A DNA stretch of 64,000 bases from Streptomyces sp. NBC_01217 (GTDB lineage Bacteria; Actinomycetota; Actinomycetes; Streptomycetales; Streptomycetaceae), in assembly GCF_035994185.1 (NCBI RefSeq), contig NZ_CP108538.1, positions 6,761,501 through 6,825,500 of the forward strand. The letters are read 5' to 3'. A program made the position numbers and the translations under genes. The notes under the pieces were generated by a model. It was not told the origin of the DNA and did not search any database. It saw nothing but the letters and a program-made list of their open reading frames with translations. Below, one piece after another: positions 24,802-32,322 of this stretch (its first letter is position 1; each line of letters starts with the position of its first letter).

Positions 24802-26031
24802 ATGCCCACCGTCCCGGCGCCGCCGACAGCGCCCCCGAAGCCCACCTGGGAGCCCAAACAGCAGGAGCCGCCCTACTGGCTGCGCCCGACCATCCGGATA
24901 CGGCTCACGCTGCTGTACGGCGGCATGTTCCTGATCGCGGGCATTCTGCTGCTCTCGATCATCTACATGCTGGCCGCCCAGGCCCTGCACGTGGGCAGTG
25001 AGCTGCCGTTCAAGGTCGTGAGCGGCCAGGTCACCAGTGACGTGTGCAATTTCAACGAGAAGTCCACGCCGGACGCCTTCAACTCGGCCATGAACACCTG
25101 CGTCAACCATCAGCGCCAGCGGGCCCTGGACACGCTGCTGAACCGGTCGCTGCTGGCACTCGTCGGCCTCAGCGTCATCGCCTTCGCCTTCGGCTACGCC
25201 ATGGCGGGCCGGGTGCTCTCCCCGCTGGGCCGGATCACCCGCACCGCACGCCGGGTGGCCGGAACCGACCTGTCCCGCCGGATCGAGCTGGACGGCCCGG
25301 ACGACGAGCTGAAGGAGCTCGCCGACACCTTCGACGAGATGCTCGACCGCCTGGAACGGGCCTTCACCGCCCAGCAGCGGTTCGTCGGGAACGCGTCGCA
25401 CGAGCTGCGCACCCCGCTCGCGATCAACCGCACGCTGCTGGAGGTCCATCTCTCCGACCCGCAGGCACCACCGGAGCTGAAACAGCTCGGCAAGACCCTG
25501 CTGGCCACCAACGAGCGCAGTGAGCAGCTGGTCGAGGGCCTGCTGCTGCTCGCCCGCAGCGACAACCAGATCGTCGAGCGCAAACCGGTCGACCTCGCCG
25601 AGGTGGCCTCGCGCGCGATCGACCAGACGCGCGCCGAGGCCGAGGAGCGGGGCGTGGAGATCCGCGGCGAACGTGCCCCGGCCGTCGTCCAGGGCAATGG
25701 TGTCCTGCTGGAGCGGATCGCGCTGAACCTCGTACAGAACGCCGTGCGCTACAACGTCCCGGAGCAGGGCTGGGTGGAGGTCACCACCGGGCTGCAGCCC
25801 GGCCAGGCCGTGCTCCTGGTCTCGAACACGGGGCCCGTGGTGCCCGCGTACGAGATCGACAACCTCTTCGAGCCCTTCAGGCGGCTGCGTACGGAGCGAA
25901 CGGGCAGCGACAAGGGGGTGGGGCTCGGCCTGTCGATCGCACGCTCTGTGGCGCGCGCTCACGGCGGCCGTATCGTCGCGGAACCCCGCGAGGGCGGTGG
26001 TCTTGTGATGCGCGTCTCACTGCCGGTCTGA
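24802..26031 (+). CDS. cutS: Sensor histidine kinase CutS
   Basis: 409 residues. Two membrane segments (about 37-60 and 115-140) enclose a short extracellular loop with two cysteines at residues 82 and 100. HAMP follows, then the HisKA box with phospho-His in NASHELRTPL. The ATPase domain has the N box (NLVQNAVRYN), a GVGLGLSIAR G box and an F box region. Published work on Streptomyces CutRS assigns secretion-stress sensing to a pair of extracellular cysteines; both are present here. Six nt separate it from cutR, so they form an operon. Confidence 0.94.
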   Translation: MPTVPAPPTAPPKPTWEPKQQEPPYWLRPTIRIRLTLLYGGMFLIAGILLLSIIYMLAAQALHVGSELPFKVVSGQVTSDVCNFNEKSTPDAFNSAMNTCVNHQRQRALDTLLNRSLLALVGLSVIAFAFGYAMAGRVLSPLGRITRTARRVAGTDLSRRIELDGPDDELKELADTFDEMLDRLERAFTAQQRFVGNASHELRTPLAINRTLLEVHLSDPQAPPELKQLGKTLLATNERSEQLVEGLLLLARSDNQIVERKPVDLAEVASRAIDQTRAEAEERGVEIRGERAPAVVQGNGVLLERIALNLVQNAVRYNVPEQGWVEVTTGLQPGQAVLLVSNTGPVVPAYEIDNLFEPFRRLRTERTGSDKGVGLGLSIARSVARAHGGRIVAEPREGGGLVMRVSLPV

Positions 26032-26127
26032 GGAGCCGGTCCGAAGGTCCGGGCGGAGCGATCCGGGCACGAATTATTTTGTTCGCTTTGAGCGGAATTT
26101 TCGGGACCTGCACCCGGAGCGACCGTG

Positions 26128-26141
26128 TGTGATCGATCACA
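26128..26141. promoter_or_regulatory. Perfect 14-bp palindrome, possible operator
   Basis: TGTGATCGATCACA. Half-sites TGTGA/TCACA resemble those of CRP/FNR-type regulators, but the spacer is 4 nt instead of 6, so family assignment is uncertain. Confidence 0.4.
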
Positions 26142-26188
26142 GGAGCGAATTTCTTTATGTCCACGCTCCGTGATCAGGGCCATCGCCG

Positions 26189-26214
26189 GAAAACCCGTCA
26201 AAGTCGGGGTTTTC
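26189..26214 (+). terminator. Possible cutS terminator hairpin
   Basis: 8-bp arms GAAAACCC / GGGTTTTC with a 10-nt loop; the 3' arm contains TTTT. It is 157 nt past the cutS stop, so the assignment is tentative. Confidence 0.4.
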
Positions 26215-26448
26215 GGGGTCCGATATCACGGGAAGTACACGGGGTGGCGCCCGTGAAGCGCAGTATCGGGACCGTGTACGGTCCCCATCGCCACCCAAGC
26301 CGGCCACTCCCGAGCGGCCCTTTTGGGTGTCGATTGAGTAACAGACCTTGATGTGAGGCAAAATCTCCGCCTCAGGTCGGGCACAAGTCCGGCCTCTCAC
26401 GCGTTACGTGCGCTGAGACACCGCAGACACCCAGAGGGGGAGAGCGAC

Positions 26449-26745
26449 ATGGCAACGGATTACGACACCCCACGCAAGACCGATGACGACGTGGACCAGG
26501 ACAGCCTTGAAGAGCTCAAGGCTCGCCGGAGCGACAAGACGGCGTCCGCCGTCGACGTCGACGAGTTCGACGCGGCCGAAGGACTGGAGCTGCCCGGCGC
26601 AGACCTGTCCAATGAAGAGCTGGCCGTAAGGGTCCTGCCCAAGCAAGCCGACGAGTTCACGTGCATGAGCTGCTTCCTCGTGCACCACAGGAGCCAGTTG
26701 GCGCGCGAGAAGAACGGCCAGCCGATCTGCCGCGACTGCGACTAG
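26449..26745 (+). CDS. DUF4193 family protein, C-terminal zinc-ribbon-like
   Basis: 98 residues. The N-terminal two thirds are very acidic (TDDDVDQDSLEELKARR). The C terminus has the invariant CMSCFLVHHRSQL...CRDCD arrangement, two CxxC pairs that very likely bind zinc. It belongs to the actinobacterial DUF4193 family, which is encoded near dut in mycobacteria too (from memory). The ATG has a GGGGGAG ribosome-binding site. Molecular role unknown. Confidence 0.92.
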   Translation: MATDYDTPRKTDDDVDQDSLEELKARRSDKTASAVDVDEFDAAEGLELPGADLSNEELAVRVLPKQADEFTCMSCFLVHHRSQLAREKNGQPICRDCD

Positions 26746-26757
26746 GTCGGGCCGACC

Positions 26758-27720
26758 GTGGCAGGCGACACACCGTTCCGGAAGCGACGCTTGCGGCGCA
26801 AGAGTTCGTCGGAGGCGAATCAGGGCGGCACAGGCCCGGCAGAAGGCGTAGCAGCGCCTGCCGAGCGGTCCGCCCTGCCACCCTCCCCGGGTGAGCGGGA
26901 CGACGAGCGGGGCCGGGCGGCCTCGCTCGGAGCAGTCACGGCAGTCGGAGGAGCCGAAGGAGTCGACACGGCCTATGGGGCCGGACAGGTCGACAGGACG
27001 GAGCCCGTGACCGGGGCAGGCCGTCTGAGTTCAGTGAAACGGGGAGTACGCAAGGGCGGGGAGAGTGCCAAGGCTGCGATCGGTCATATCGCCGACCTGA
27101 TCATCGAGAACGCTCCCCGCATCCCTGTGCGCGATCTCGCGACCCTGCGCAAGCAGTTCCCCGGCCTCGGGCCCGAGGAACTCGCCGACAAGCTCATCGC
27201 AGGCGCGAGCAAGGCCACCGCCACCGTCGGCGCCGGTATCGGCGCGGCGGCCATGATGCCCGTACCGCCCGCCATGCTCGCCGAGCTGGCGGCGGAGATC
27301 ACCGGTGTGGCCACGATCGAGATGAAGCTCGTCGCCGAGCTGCACGAGGTCTACGGGCTGCGCCCGCCGGGCGGGCTCACCCAGCGCTCCACCGCCTACC
27401 TCACGTCCTGGACGGAGGAGCGCGGTATCGACGTCAGCCACCCCACGACGGTCAATGCGGCGCTGGGCGGCCAGATGAAACGTGAGCTGCGCCAGCAGAT
27501 CATGAAGCGCATGGCGCGCAATCTGCCGAATCTCATTCCGTTCATGGTCGGCGCCGCCGTCGGCGCGACGATGAACCGGCGCGACACCCGAAAGCTCGCC
27601 GAGCGGGTCAGAAAGGATCTGCGCAAGCGCCAGATCCCCTGGGACCAGCTGCCCCAGCTGCCTCCGCTGGAACGGCCCAGGCGCCTGCGCAAGGGTCTCC
27701 CGGGCGAACTGGAGAGCTAG
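26758..27720 (+). CDS. Conserved actinobacterial hypothetical protein
   Basis: 320 residues, GTG start 12 nt after the DUF4193 stop, so probably co-transcribed. The first 90 residues are Arg/Gly/Glu-rich and likely disordered. Residues about 95-290 are helical, with a glycine/alanine-rich hydrophobic stretch (GAGIGAAAMMPVPPAMLAEL) and a second one near 262 (IPFMVGAAVGATMNRRDTRK) that could associate with membrane. The C terminus is very basic. I recall it only as an uncharacterised Streptomyces family next to DUF4193. Confidence 0.8.
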   Translation: MAGDTPFRKRRLRRKSSSEANQGGTGPAEGVAAPAERSALPPSPGERDDERGRAASLGAVTAVGGAEGVDTAYGAGQVDRTEPVTGAGRLSSVKRGVRKGGESAKAAIGHIADLIIENAPRIPVRDLATLRKQFPGLGPEELADKLIAGASKATATVGAGIGAAAMMPVPPAMLAELAAEITGVATIEMKLVAELHEVYGLRPPGGLTQRSTAYLTSWTEERGIDVSHPTTVNAALGGQMKRELRQQIMKRMARNLPNLIPFMVGAAVGATMNRRDTRKLAERVRKDLRKRQIPWDQLPQLPPLERPRRLRKGLPGELES

Positions 27721-27786
27721 GCCTTTCGTTTGGATCCTGCCGGGCTCGCGTGCCCCGGCACCGCGCCTCGCCGAAGAGACCCGGAG

Positions 27787-28242
27787 CTAGGCCCGCACCG
27801 CGCTGAGCGCCGCTACCAGGGCCTGCGGCTCGCGGGTCGACAGATAGACATACGGCGTCGGGTCCTGCGGGTCGGTGACCTCGACCCGGACCGCCGTCGG
27901 AATGTAGCTGCGCAGCAGCATGAACGCACGGGTGTCCGCCTTGTACGAGCGCCAGGCGCGCGCCTCCTCGGCGTCCAGCACCTCGGCCTCGCCGAGCGCC
28001 GTCACCGGAATCCGCGCGTCGCCCGCCACCAGGGCGCCCGCGACCACCCGGATCCTGGCCGAGCCGTACGAACTCACCGCCACCGCCGACAGGGCCGTGC
28101 CGCCGGCCAGACCGGCCAGCAGGGGCAGCGTGCCGAGCGGCAGCAGCATCAGGGCGCAGGCGATGCCGATCAGGAAGGCGATCAGCCACCACGAACGGGG
28201 GGCGGTCAGTCGTTCGTCGAAAGGCGGGGTGGAAGGCTGCAT
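27787..28242 (-). CDS. DUF3093 family membrane protein
   Basis: 151 residues. Two adjacent hydrophobic segments near the N terminus (about 18-40 and 43-62) form a hairpin, followed by a soluble domain with ARAWRSYKADTRAFMLLRSY and STREPQALVAAL. This is the DUF3093 pattern found near dut in actinobacteria. Function unknown. It is divergent from the thioesterase gene with only 58 nt between the starts. Confidence 0.9.
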   Translation of the reverse strand: MQPSTPPFDERLTAPRSWWLIAFLIGIACALMLLPLGTLPLLAGLAGGTALSAVAVSSYGSARIRVVAGALVAGDARIPVTALGEAEVLDAEEARAWRSYKADTRAFMLLRSYIPTAVRVEVTDPQDPTPYVYLSTREPQALVAALSAVRA

Positions 28243-28300
28243 GAAGCCAAGCTTGGCACGGCGCGACCTGCGGGTGGCCGCGCGGGTAAGGTCTGCGCCT

Positions 28301-28885
28301 GTGAGTGGAACATCTGCGGCTCTGAAGCCCCCGGCCGACGCGGTGAAACCGATCCGGCACCCCGAAGCCCCGGCCCCCGGCGAACTCCTGGGCGCGCACT
28401 ACGAACACTGTTTCGGGTGCGGCGAAGGACAGCCGCACGGGCTGCACCTCCAGGCGCGGGCAGGCGAGGGTGCCAGGGTCACCGCCGAGTTCACCGTGAA
28501 GACCGCCCACCAGGGCGCCCCGGGCCTGGCCCACGGCGGCATTCTGGCCACCGCGCTGGACGAGACGCTCGGCTCGCTGAACTGGCTGCTGCGGGTGATC
28601 GCGGTGACCGGGCGGCTGGAGACCGACTTCGTGCGTCCGGTGGCCGTGGACACCGTGCTCCACCTCGACGCCGAGGTCACCGCGGTGCACGGCCGGAAGA
28701 TCTACTCCCGGGCCACCGGCCGGATCGGCGGCTCGGACGGGCCCGTGGCGGTCCGCGCCGAGGCCCTCTTCATCGAGGTCAAGGTCGACCACTTCATCGA
28801 GAACGGCCGCCCGGCCGAGATCGAGGCGGCGATGGCCGACCCGGACCAGACCAAGCGCGTCCGTGCCTTCGAGGTGAACCCCTGA
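28301..28885 (+). CDS. PaaI-type hotdog-fold thioesterase
   Basis: 194 residues, GTG start. The hotdog signature is present: GLAHGGILATALDETLGSLN, where the Asp in the central helix and the HGG turn supply the active site of PaaI/YbgC-like acyl-CoA thioesterases. A CFGCG pair near residue 40 precedes it. It ends one base into the dut start, so it is co-translated with dut. The acyl-CoA substrate is unknown. Confidence 0.88.
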   Translation: MSGTSAALKPPADAVKPIRHPEAPAPGELLGAHYEHCFGCGEGQPHGLHLQARAGEGARVTAEFTVKTAHQGAPGLAHGGILATALDETLGSLNWLLRVIAVTGRLETDFVRPVAVDTVLHLDAEVTAVHGRKIYSRATGRIGGSDGPVAVRAEALFIEVKVDHFIENGRPAEIEAAMADPDQTKRVRAFEVNP

Positions 28886-29418
28886 TGCGCCACCCCGTGG
28901 ACGTACTGATCCGCCGTGTCGACCCGGACGTGCCGATTCCGGCCTACGGGCACCCGGGCGACGCCGGAGCCGATCTGATGACCACCGAGGCCGTGGAGCT
29001 GGCCCCGGGCGAGCGCGCCGTGCTGCCCACCGGGGTGTCGATCGCGCTGCCCGACGGATACGCCGCGTTCGTGCACCCGCGGTCCGGCCTCGCCGCGCGC
29101 TGCGGAGTCGCCCTGGTGAATGCCCCGGGGACGGTTGATGCCGGGTACCGTGGAGAGATCAAGGTGATCGTCATCAATCTCGACCCGCGAGAGCCCGTGC
29201 GGTTCGAGCGGTTCGACCGGATTGCCCAACTGGTCGTCCAGCAGGTCGAGAAGGTGCGCTTCCACGAGGTGGCGGAGCTGCCCGGCTCGGCCCGCGGCGA
29301 GGGAGGATTCGGATCCACCGGAGGTCATGCCTCCGGTGATGTTGATGACGTCAGGGGCGGGATCACCCAGGGCGGGAACAGCTACGCTTCGGTCGTACCC
29401 GACCGGGAAGGACAGTGA
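28885..29418 (+). CDS. dut: dUTP diphosphatase (dUTPase)
   Basis: Hydrolyses dUTP to dUMP, protecting DNA from uracil and supplying the dTMP precursor. 177 residues with the trimeric-dUTPase motifs in order: HPGDAGADL (1), HPRSGLAARCGV (2), NAPGTVDAGYRGEIKVIV (3), RIAQLVVQQV (4) and a C-terminal GSARGEGGFGSTGGH arm (5). About 27 extra residues follow motif 5. Overlaps the thioesterase stop by one base and is followed by the DUF3710 gene after one base. Confidence 0.97.
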   Translation: MRHPVDVLIRRVDPDVPIPAYGHPGDAGADLMTTEAVELAPGERAVLPTGVSIALPDGYAAFVHPRSGLAARCGVALVNAPGTVDAGYRGEIKVIVINLDPREPVRFERFDRIAQLVVQQVEKVRFHEVAELPGSARGEGGFGSTGGHASGDVDDVRGGITQGGNSYASVVPDREGQ

Positions 29419-29419
29419 C

Positions 29420-30193
29420 GTGTTCGGACGTCGCAAGAAGAGTGGTTCCGCCGAGGACGTGGCGGACGAAGCGCGCGAGGCCGAGCAGGTCGTCGACGAG
29501 CTCGATGACGCCGATGGGGCCGGCAGCGGCTCGCGTCGGGTGAATCTCCCGCCGGCGCCGCGGCCGGACGGACCGTGGGACATCTCCGAGGTCTCCAAGC
29601 CCGGCGAGGGCCGGGTCGACCTGGGTGGCGTCTTCGTGCCCGGCGTCGAGGGCATGGAACTGCGCGTCGAGGTGGCCGGTGACGCGATCGTCGCCGCGAC
29701 CGTCGTGCTGCGCGACAGCGCCATCCAGCTGCAGGCCTTCGCCGCCCCCAAGAAGGAGGGCATCTGGGGGGAGGTCCGCGAGGAGATCGCCGCCGGCATC
29801 ACCCAGCAGGGTGGGATCATCGACGAGGTCGAGGGCCCGCTGGGCTGGGAGCTGCGTGCCCAGGTCCCCGTACAGCTCCCGGACGGGACGAACGGCGTGC
29901 AGCTGGTGCGCTTCGTCGGCGTCGACGGACCGCGCTGGTTCCTGCGCGGAGTGATCTCCGGCCAGGGTGCCGTGCAGCCGGAGGCCGCCGGGCTGCTGGA
30001 GACGATCTTCCGGGACACCGTGGTCGTCCGCGGCGAGGGCCCGATGGCCCCGCGTGACCCGCTCGTCCTCAAGCTCCCCAACGACGCCCAGATGGTGCCC
30101 GAGGGCGTCCAGCAGGAGAACCAGGAGGGCTCGAAGTTCTCCGGTGGCATGGGCCAGCTCCAGCGCGGACCCGAGATCACCGAGGTGCGCTGA
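29420..30193 (+). CDS. DUF3710 family protein
   Basis: 257 residues, GTG start (VFGRRKKSGSAEDVADEARE) one base after the dut stop. The N-terminal 55 residues are charged and probably disordered. The core matches the DUF3710 family (GPWDISEV, RVDLGGVFVPGVEGMELRVE, VRFVGVDGPRWFLRGVISGQ). The gene sits downstream of dut in many actinobacteria (in M. tuberculosis as Rv2696c, from memory). Function unknown. A very strong hairpin terminator follows. Confidence 0.92.
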   Translation: MFGRRKKSGSAEDVADEAREAEQVVDELDDADGAGSGSRRVNLPPAPRPDGPWDISEVSKPGEGRVDLGGVFVPGVEGMELRVEVAGDAIVAATVVLRDSAIQLQAFAAPKKEGIWGEVREEIAAGITQQGGIIDEVEGPLGWELRAQVPVQLPDGTNGVQLVRFVGVDGPRWFLRGVISGQGAVQPEAAGLLETIFRDTVVVRGEGPMAPRDPLVLKLPNDAQMVPEGVQQENQEGSKFSGGMGQLQRGPEITEVR

Positions 30194-30223
30194 GCGGATA
30201 CGGGCAGCCGCCCGGCACAGCTG

Positions 30224-30273
30224 AAGGCCGGTGGGCCGTACCACCCGGAAACGGGGTACGGCCCACCGGCCTT
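30224..30273 (+). terminator. Strong terminator after the dut-DUF3710 operon
   Basis: A perfect 19-bp stem (AAGGCCGGTGGGCCGTACC / its complement) with a 12-nt loop and a TTT end, 31 nt after the stop. Confidence 0.92.
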
Positions 30274-30334
30274 TCCGCGTCCCGGAGCAGGTCATGGGCG
30301 TGCGACGGGCAGGCCCCGGGCGTACGGCGGGAGC

Positions 30335-30367
30335 GCGTATGGGGCGCGTATGGGGCACGTATGTGCG
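30335..30367 (+). promoter_or_regulatory. 11-nt tandem direct repeats, candidate KdpE site
   Basis: GCGTATGGGGC occurs twice back to back (30335-30345, 30346-30356) and is followed in register by ACGTATGTGCG. CGTATG therefore recurs three times at exactly 11-nt intervals, about 115-145 nt upstream of the first kdp-linked ORF. OmpR-family regulators such as KdpE often bind direct repeats spaced by about one helical turn. The assignment is inference from spacing and position. Confidence 0.45.
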
Positions 30368-30480
30368 CCGTCAAGGGCTCGCCCATCCCCGTAAGGAAGT
30401 CATCAACGCAGGCCAGGACTGCTGTGGTGCGGGGTTTGCTCATGAGGTCCGAGAATCCGTACCTCATTCAGGAGCTCACG

Positions 30481-30564
30481 ATGGCCGATGTGGCCTTCGT
30501 CGTCATCACGATCGCGGTGTTCGCGTTGGTGGCTGTCGTTGCCAAGGGGGTGGCGAAGCTGTGA
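30481..30564 (+). CDS. 27-residue single-span micropeptide upstream of kdpF
   Basis: MADVAFVVITIAVFALVAVV followed by AKGVAKL: one membrane helix with a short basic C terminus. An AGGAG site lies 5 nt upstream of the ATG. Its stop overlaps the kdpF GTG start (GTGA), which implies translational coupling. It is about the same size and topology as KdpF but with different sequence. It could be a second accessory subunit of the Kdp pump or a leader controlling kdpF translation. Confidence 0.6.
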   Translation: MADVAFVVITIAVFALVAVVAKGVAKL

Positions 30565-30650
30565 CTGCCGAGAACGTTGTCGGTCTGATCGTGGCCGTTG
30601 CCCTGCTGGGCTATCTCGTCCTCGCCCTTCTGTATCCGGAGAGGTTCTGA
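30561..30650 (+). CDS. kdpF: K+-transporting ATPase subunit KdpF
   Basis: 29-residue single-span peptide [20 protein letters not shown] ending LALLYPERF. The YL..ALL.PE.F ending is the KdpF signature. KdpF stabilises the KdpABC complex in the membrane. It starts with GTG, overlapping the preceding micro-ORF by 4 nt, and is followed by kdpA after 7 nt. Confidence 0.93.
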   Translation: MTAENVVGLIVAVALLGYLVLALLYPERF

Positions 30651-30657
30651 GCCCGAT

Positions 30658-32322
30658 ATGAGCCCTGTCCTCGCTGGTGTGCTCCAGTTGCTCGCGCTCG
30701 TTGTGGCGTTGGGTCTGGCATACCGTCCGCTTGGTGACTACATGGCCGCCGTCTACTCCTCGAAGAAGCATCTGCGGGTCGAGAAGTGGATATACAAGGC
30801 CATCGGTGCCGATCCGAATACGGAGATGCGCTGGCCCGCGTATCTGCGTGGGGTGCTCGCGTTCTCCGCGGTGAGTGTCCTTTTCCTTTATCTGCTGCAG
30901 CGTCTGCAGGGCGGTCTGCCCGGGTCGCTGGGTTTTGCGTCGATCGATCCGGATCAGGCGTTCAACACGGCGGCGTCGTTCGTGGCCAACACGAACTGGC
31001 AGTCGTATTACGGCGAGCAGGCGATGGGCCATGTCGTGCAGACCGGTGGTCTGGCGGTGCAGAACTTCGTCTCGGCGTCGGTCGGTATCGCGGTCGCGGT
31101 GGCGCTGGTGCGTGGTTTCGCCCGTTCCCGTACGGGTGAGCTGGGCAATTTCTGGTCCGATCTGGTGCGTGGCACCGTGCGGATCCTGTTGCCGGTCTCG
31201 GTGGTCGCGGCGGTGGTCCTGGTCGCGTGCGGTGCGATCCAGAACTTCTCCGGTATTCATGGTGTCGGGCAGTTCTTGGGTGGTTCGCAGGAGTGGAACG
31301 GCGGGGCGGTCGCCTCGCAGGAGGCGATCAAGGAGCTGGGCACGAACGGTGGCGGTTACTTCAACGCCAACTCGGCTCATCCGTTCGAGAATCCCGGGGG
31401 GCTCTCCAATCTTCTGGAGATTTTCCTGATTCTGGTCATTCCGTTCGCGTTGACGCGGACTTTCGGCCGGATGGTCGGTTCGCTGAAGCAGGGTTACGCG
31501 ATCCTGGCGGCGATGGGTGTCATCTGGCTGGGTTTCACGGCGTTGATGATGTGGACGGAGTTCGCGCATCACGGTCCGGCGTTCGATATCGCGGGCGGGG
31601 CGATGGAGGGGAAGGAGACGCGGTTCGGGGTCGGTGGTTCGTCGATCTTCGCGGTGGCGACGACGCTGACGTCGACCGGTGCGGTGAACTCGTTCCATTC
31701 CTCGTTCACGGGTCTTGGCGGCGGGATCACGATGCTGGGCATGCAGCTGGGCGAGATCGCGCCCGGTGGTGTCGGTTCGGGTCTGTACGGCATGCTGATC
31801 ATGGCGGTGATCGCGGTGTTCCTGGCGGGTCTGATGGTCGGGCGTACGCCGGAGTATCTGGGGAAGAAGATCGGCACGCGGGAGATCAAGCTCGCGGCCT
31901 GTTACATCCTGGTCACCCCGGCGCTGGTGCTGTGCTTCACCGCTGCGGCGATGGCCCTGCCCACCCCGGCCAACTCGATGACCAACTCCGGTGCGCATGG
32001 TTTCTCCGAGATTCTGTATGCGTATACGTCGGGTGCGAACAACAACGGTTCGGCGTTCGCGGGGCTGAACGCGGACACGCAGTGGTTCAACACGACGATC
32101 GGTCTTGCGATGCTGCTGGGCCGGTTCCTGCCGATCGTGTTCGTCCTGGCGCTGGCCGGCTCGCTGGCCGGGCAGAAGCCCGTCCCGGCGACCGCGGGGA
32201 CCCTGGGCACGCACAAGCCGCTGTTCAGCGGGCTGCTGGTCGGCACGATCCTGATCATCACCGGTCTGACCTACTTCCCGGCCCTGGCGCTGGGGCCGCT
32301 GGCCGAAGGGCTGGCGTCATGA
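30658..32322 (+). CDS. kdpA: K+-transporting ATPase, potassium-binding subunit KdpA
   Basis: 554 residues with about 10 membrane spans. KdpA is the channel-like subunit that selects K+. The four filter-like segments are visible: [49 protein letters not shown] and [12 protein letters not shown]. It forms the KdpFABC pump with KdpB and KdpC. The stop overlaps the kdpB start (ATGA). Codons in its first three quarters end in T or G far more often than in kdpB, an internal shift in codon choice. Confidence 0.97.
   Translation: MSPVLAGVLQLLALVVALGLAYRPLGDYMAAVYSSKKHLRVEKWIYKAIGADPNTEMRWPAYLRGVLAFSAVSVLFLYLLQRLQGGLPGSLGFASIDPDQAFNTAASFVANTNWQSYYGEQAMGHVVQTGGLAVQNFVSASVGIAVAVALVRGFARSRTGELGNFWSDLVRGTVRILLPVSVVAAVVLVACGAIQNFSGIHGVGQFLGGSQEWNGGAVASQEAIKELGTNGGGYFNANSAHPFENPGGLSNLLEIFLILVIPFALTRTFGRMVGSLKQGYAILAAMGVIWLGFTALMMWTEFAHHGPAFDIAGGAMEGKETRFGVGGSSIFAVATTLTSTGAVNSFHSSFTGLGGGITMLGMQLGEIAPGGVGSGLYGMLIMAVIAVFLAGLMVGRTPEYLGKKIGTREIKLAACYILVTPALVLCFTAAAMALPTPANSMTNSGAHGFSEILYAYTSGANNNGSAFAGLNADTQWFNTTIGLAMLLGRFLPIVFVLALAGSLAGQKPVPATAGTLGTHKPLFSGLLVGTILIITGLTYFPALALGPLAEGLAS

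Larger units (their letters stand above)
26032..26448. other. 417-nt intergenic region upstream of the DUF4193 gene
   Basis: No gene. It is AT-richer than its surroundings at 26070-26160. It contains a perfect 14-bp palindrome (26128-26141) and a hairpin GAAAACCC / GGGTTTTC (26189-26214) that could end cutS transcription. Promoters for the downstream gene probably lie here. Confidence 0.5.
30194..30480. other. Intergenic region upstream of the kdp operon
   Basis: Contains the dut-operon terminator (30224-30273) and three 11-nt-spaced CGTATG repeats (30335-30367), then about 110 nt of leader before the first micro-ORF. No coding sequence recognised. Confidence 0.6.

Noticed and set aside
26128-26141. 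Calling the palindrome a Crp site
   Set aside because: The half-sites fit, but the 4-nt spacer does not match the 6-nt spacing of CRP, nor the Streptomyces Crp motif as I recall it. It is kept as an unnamed operator.
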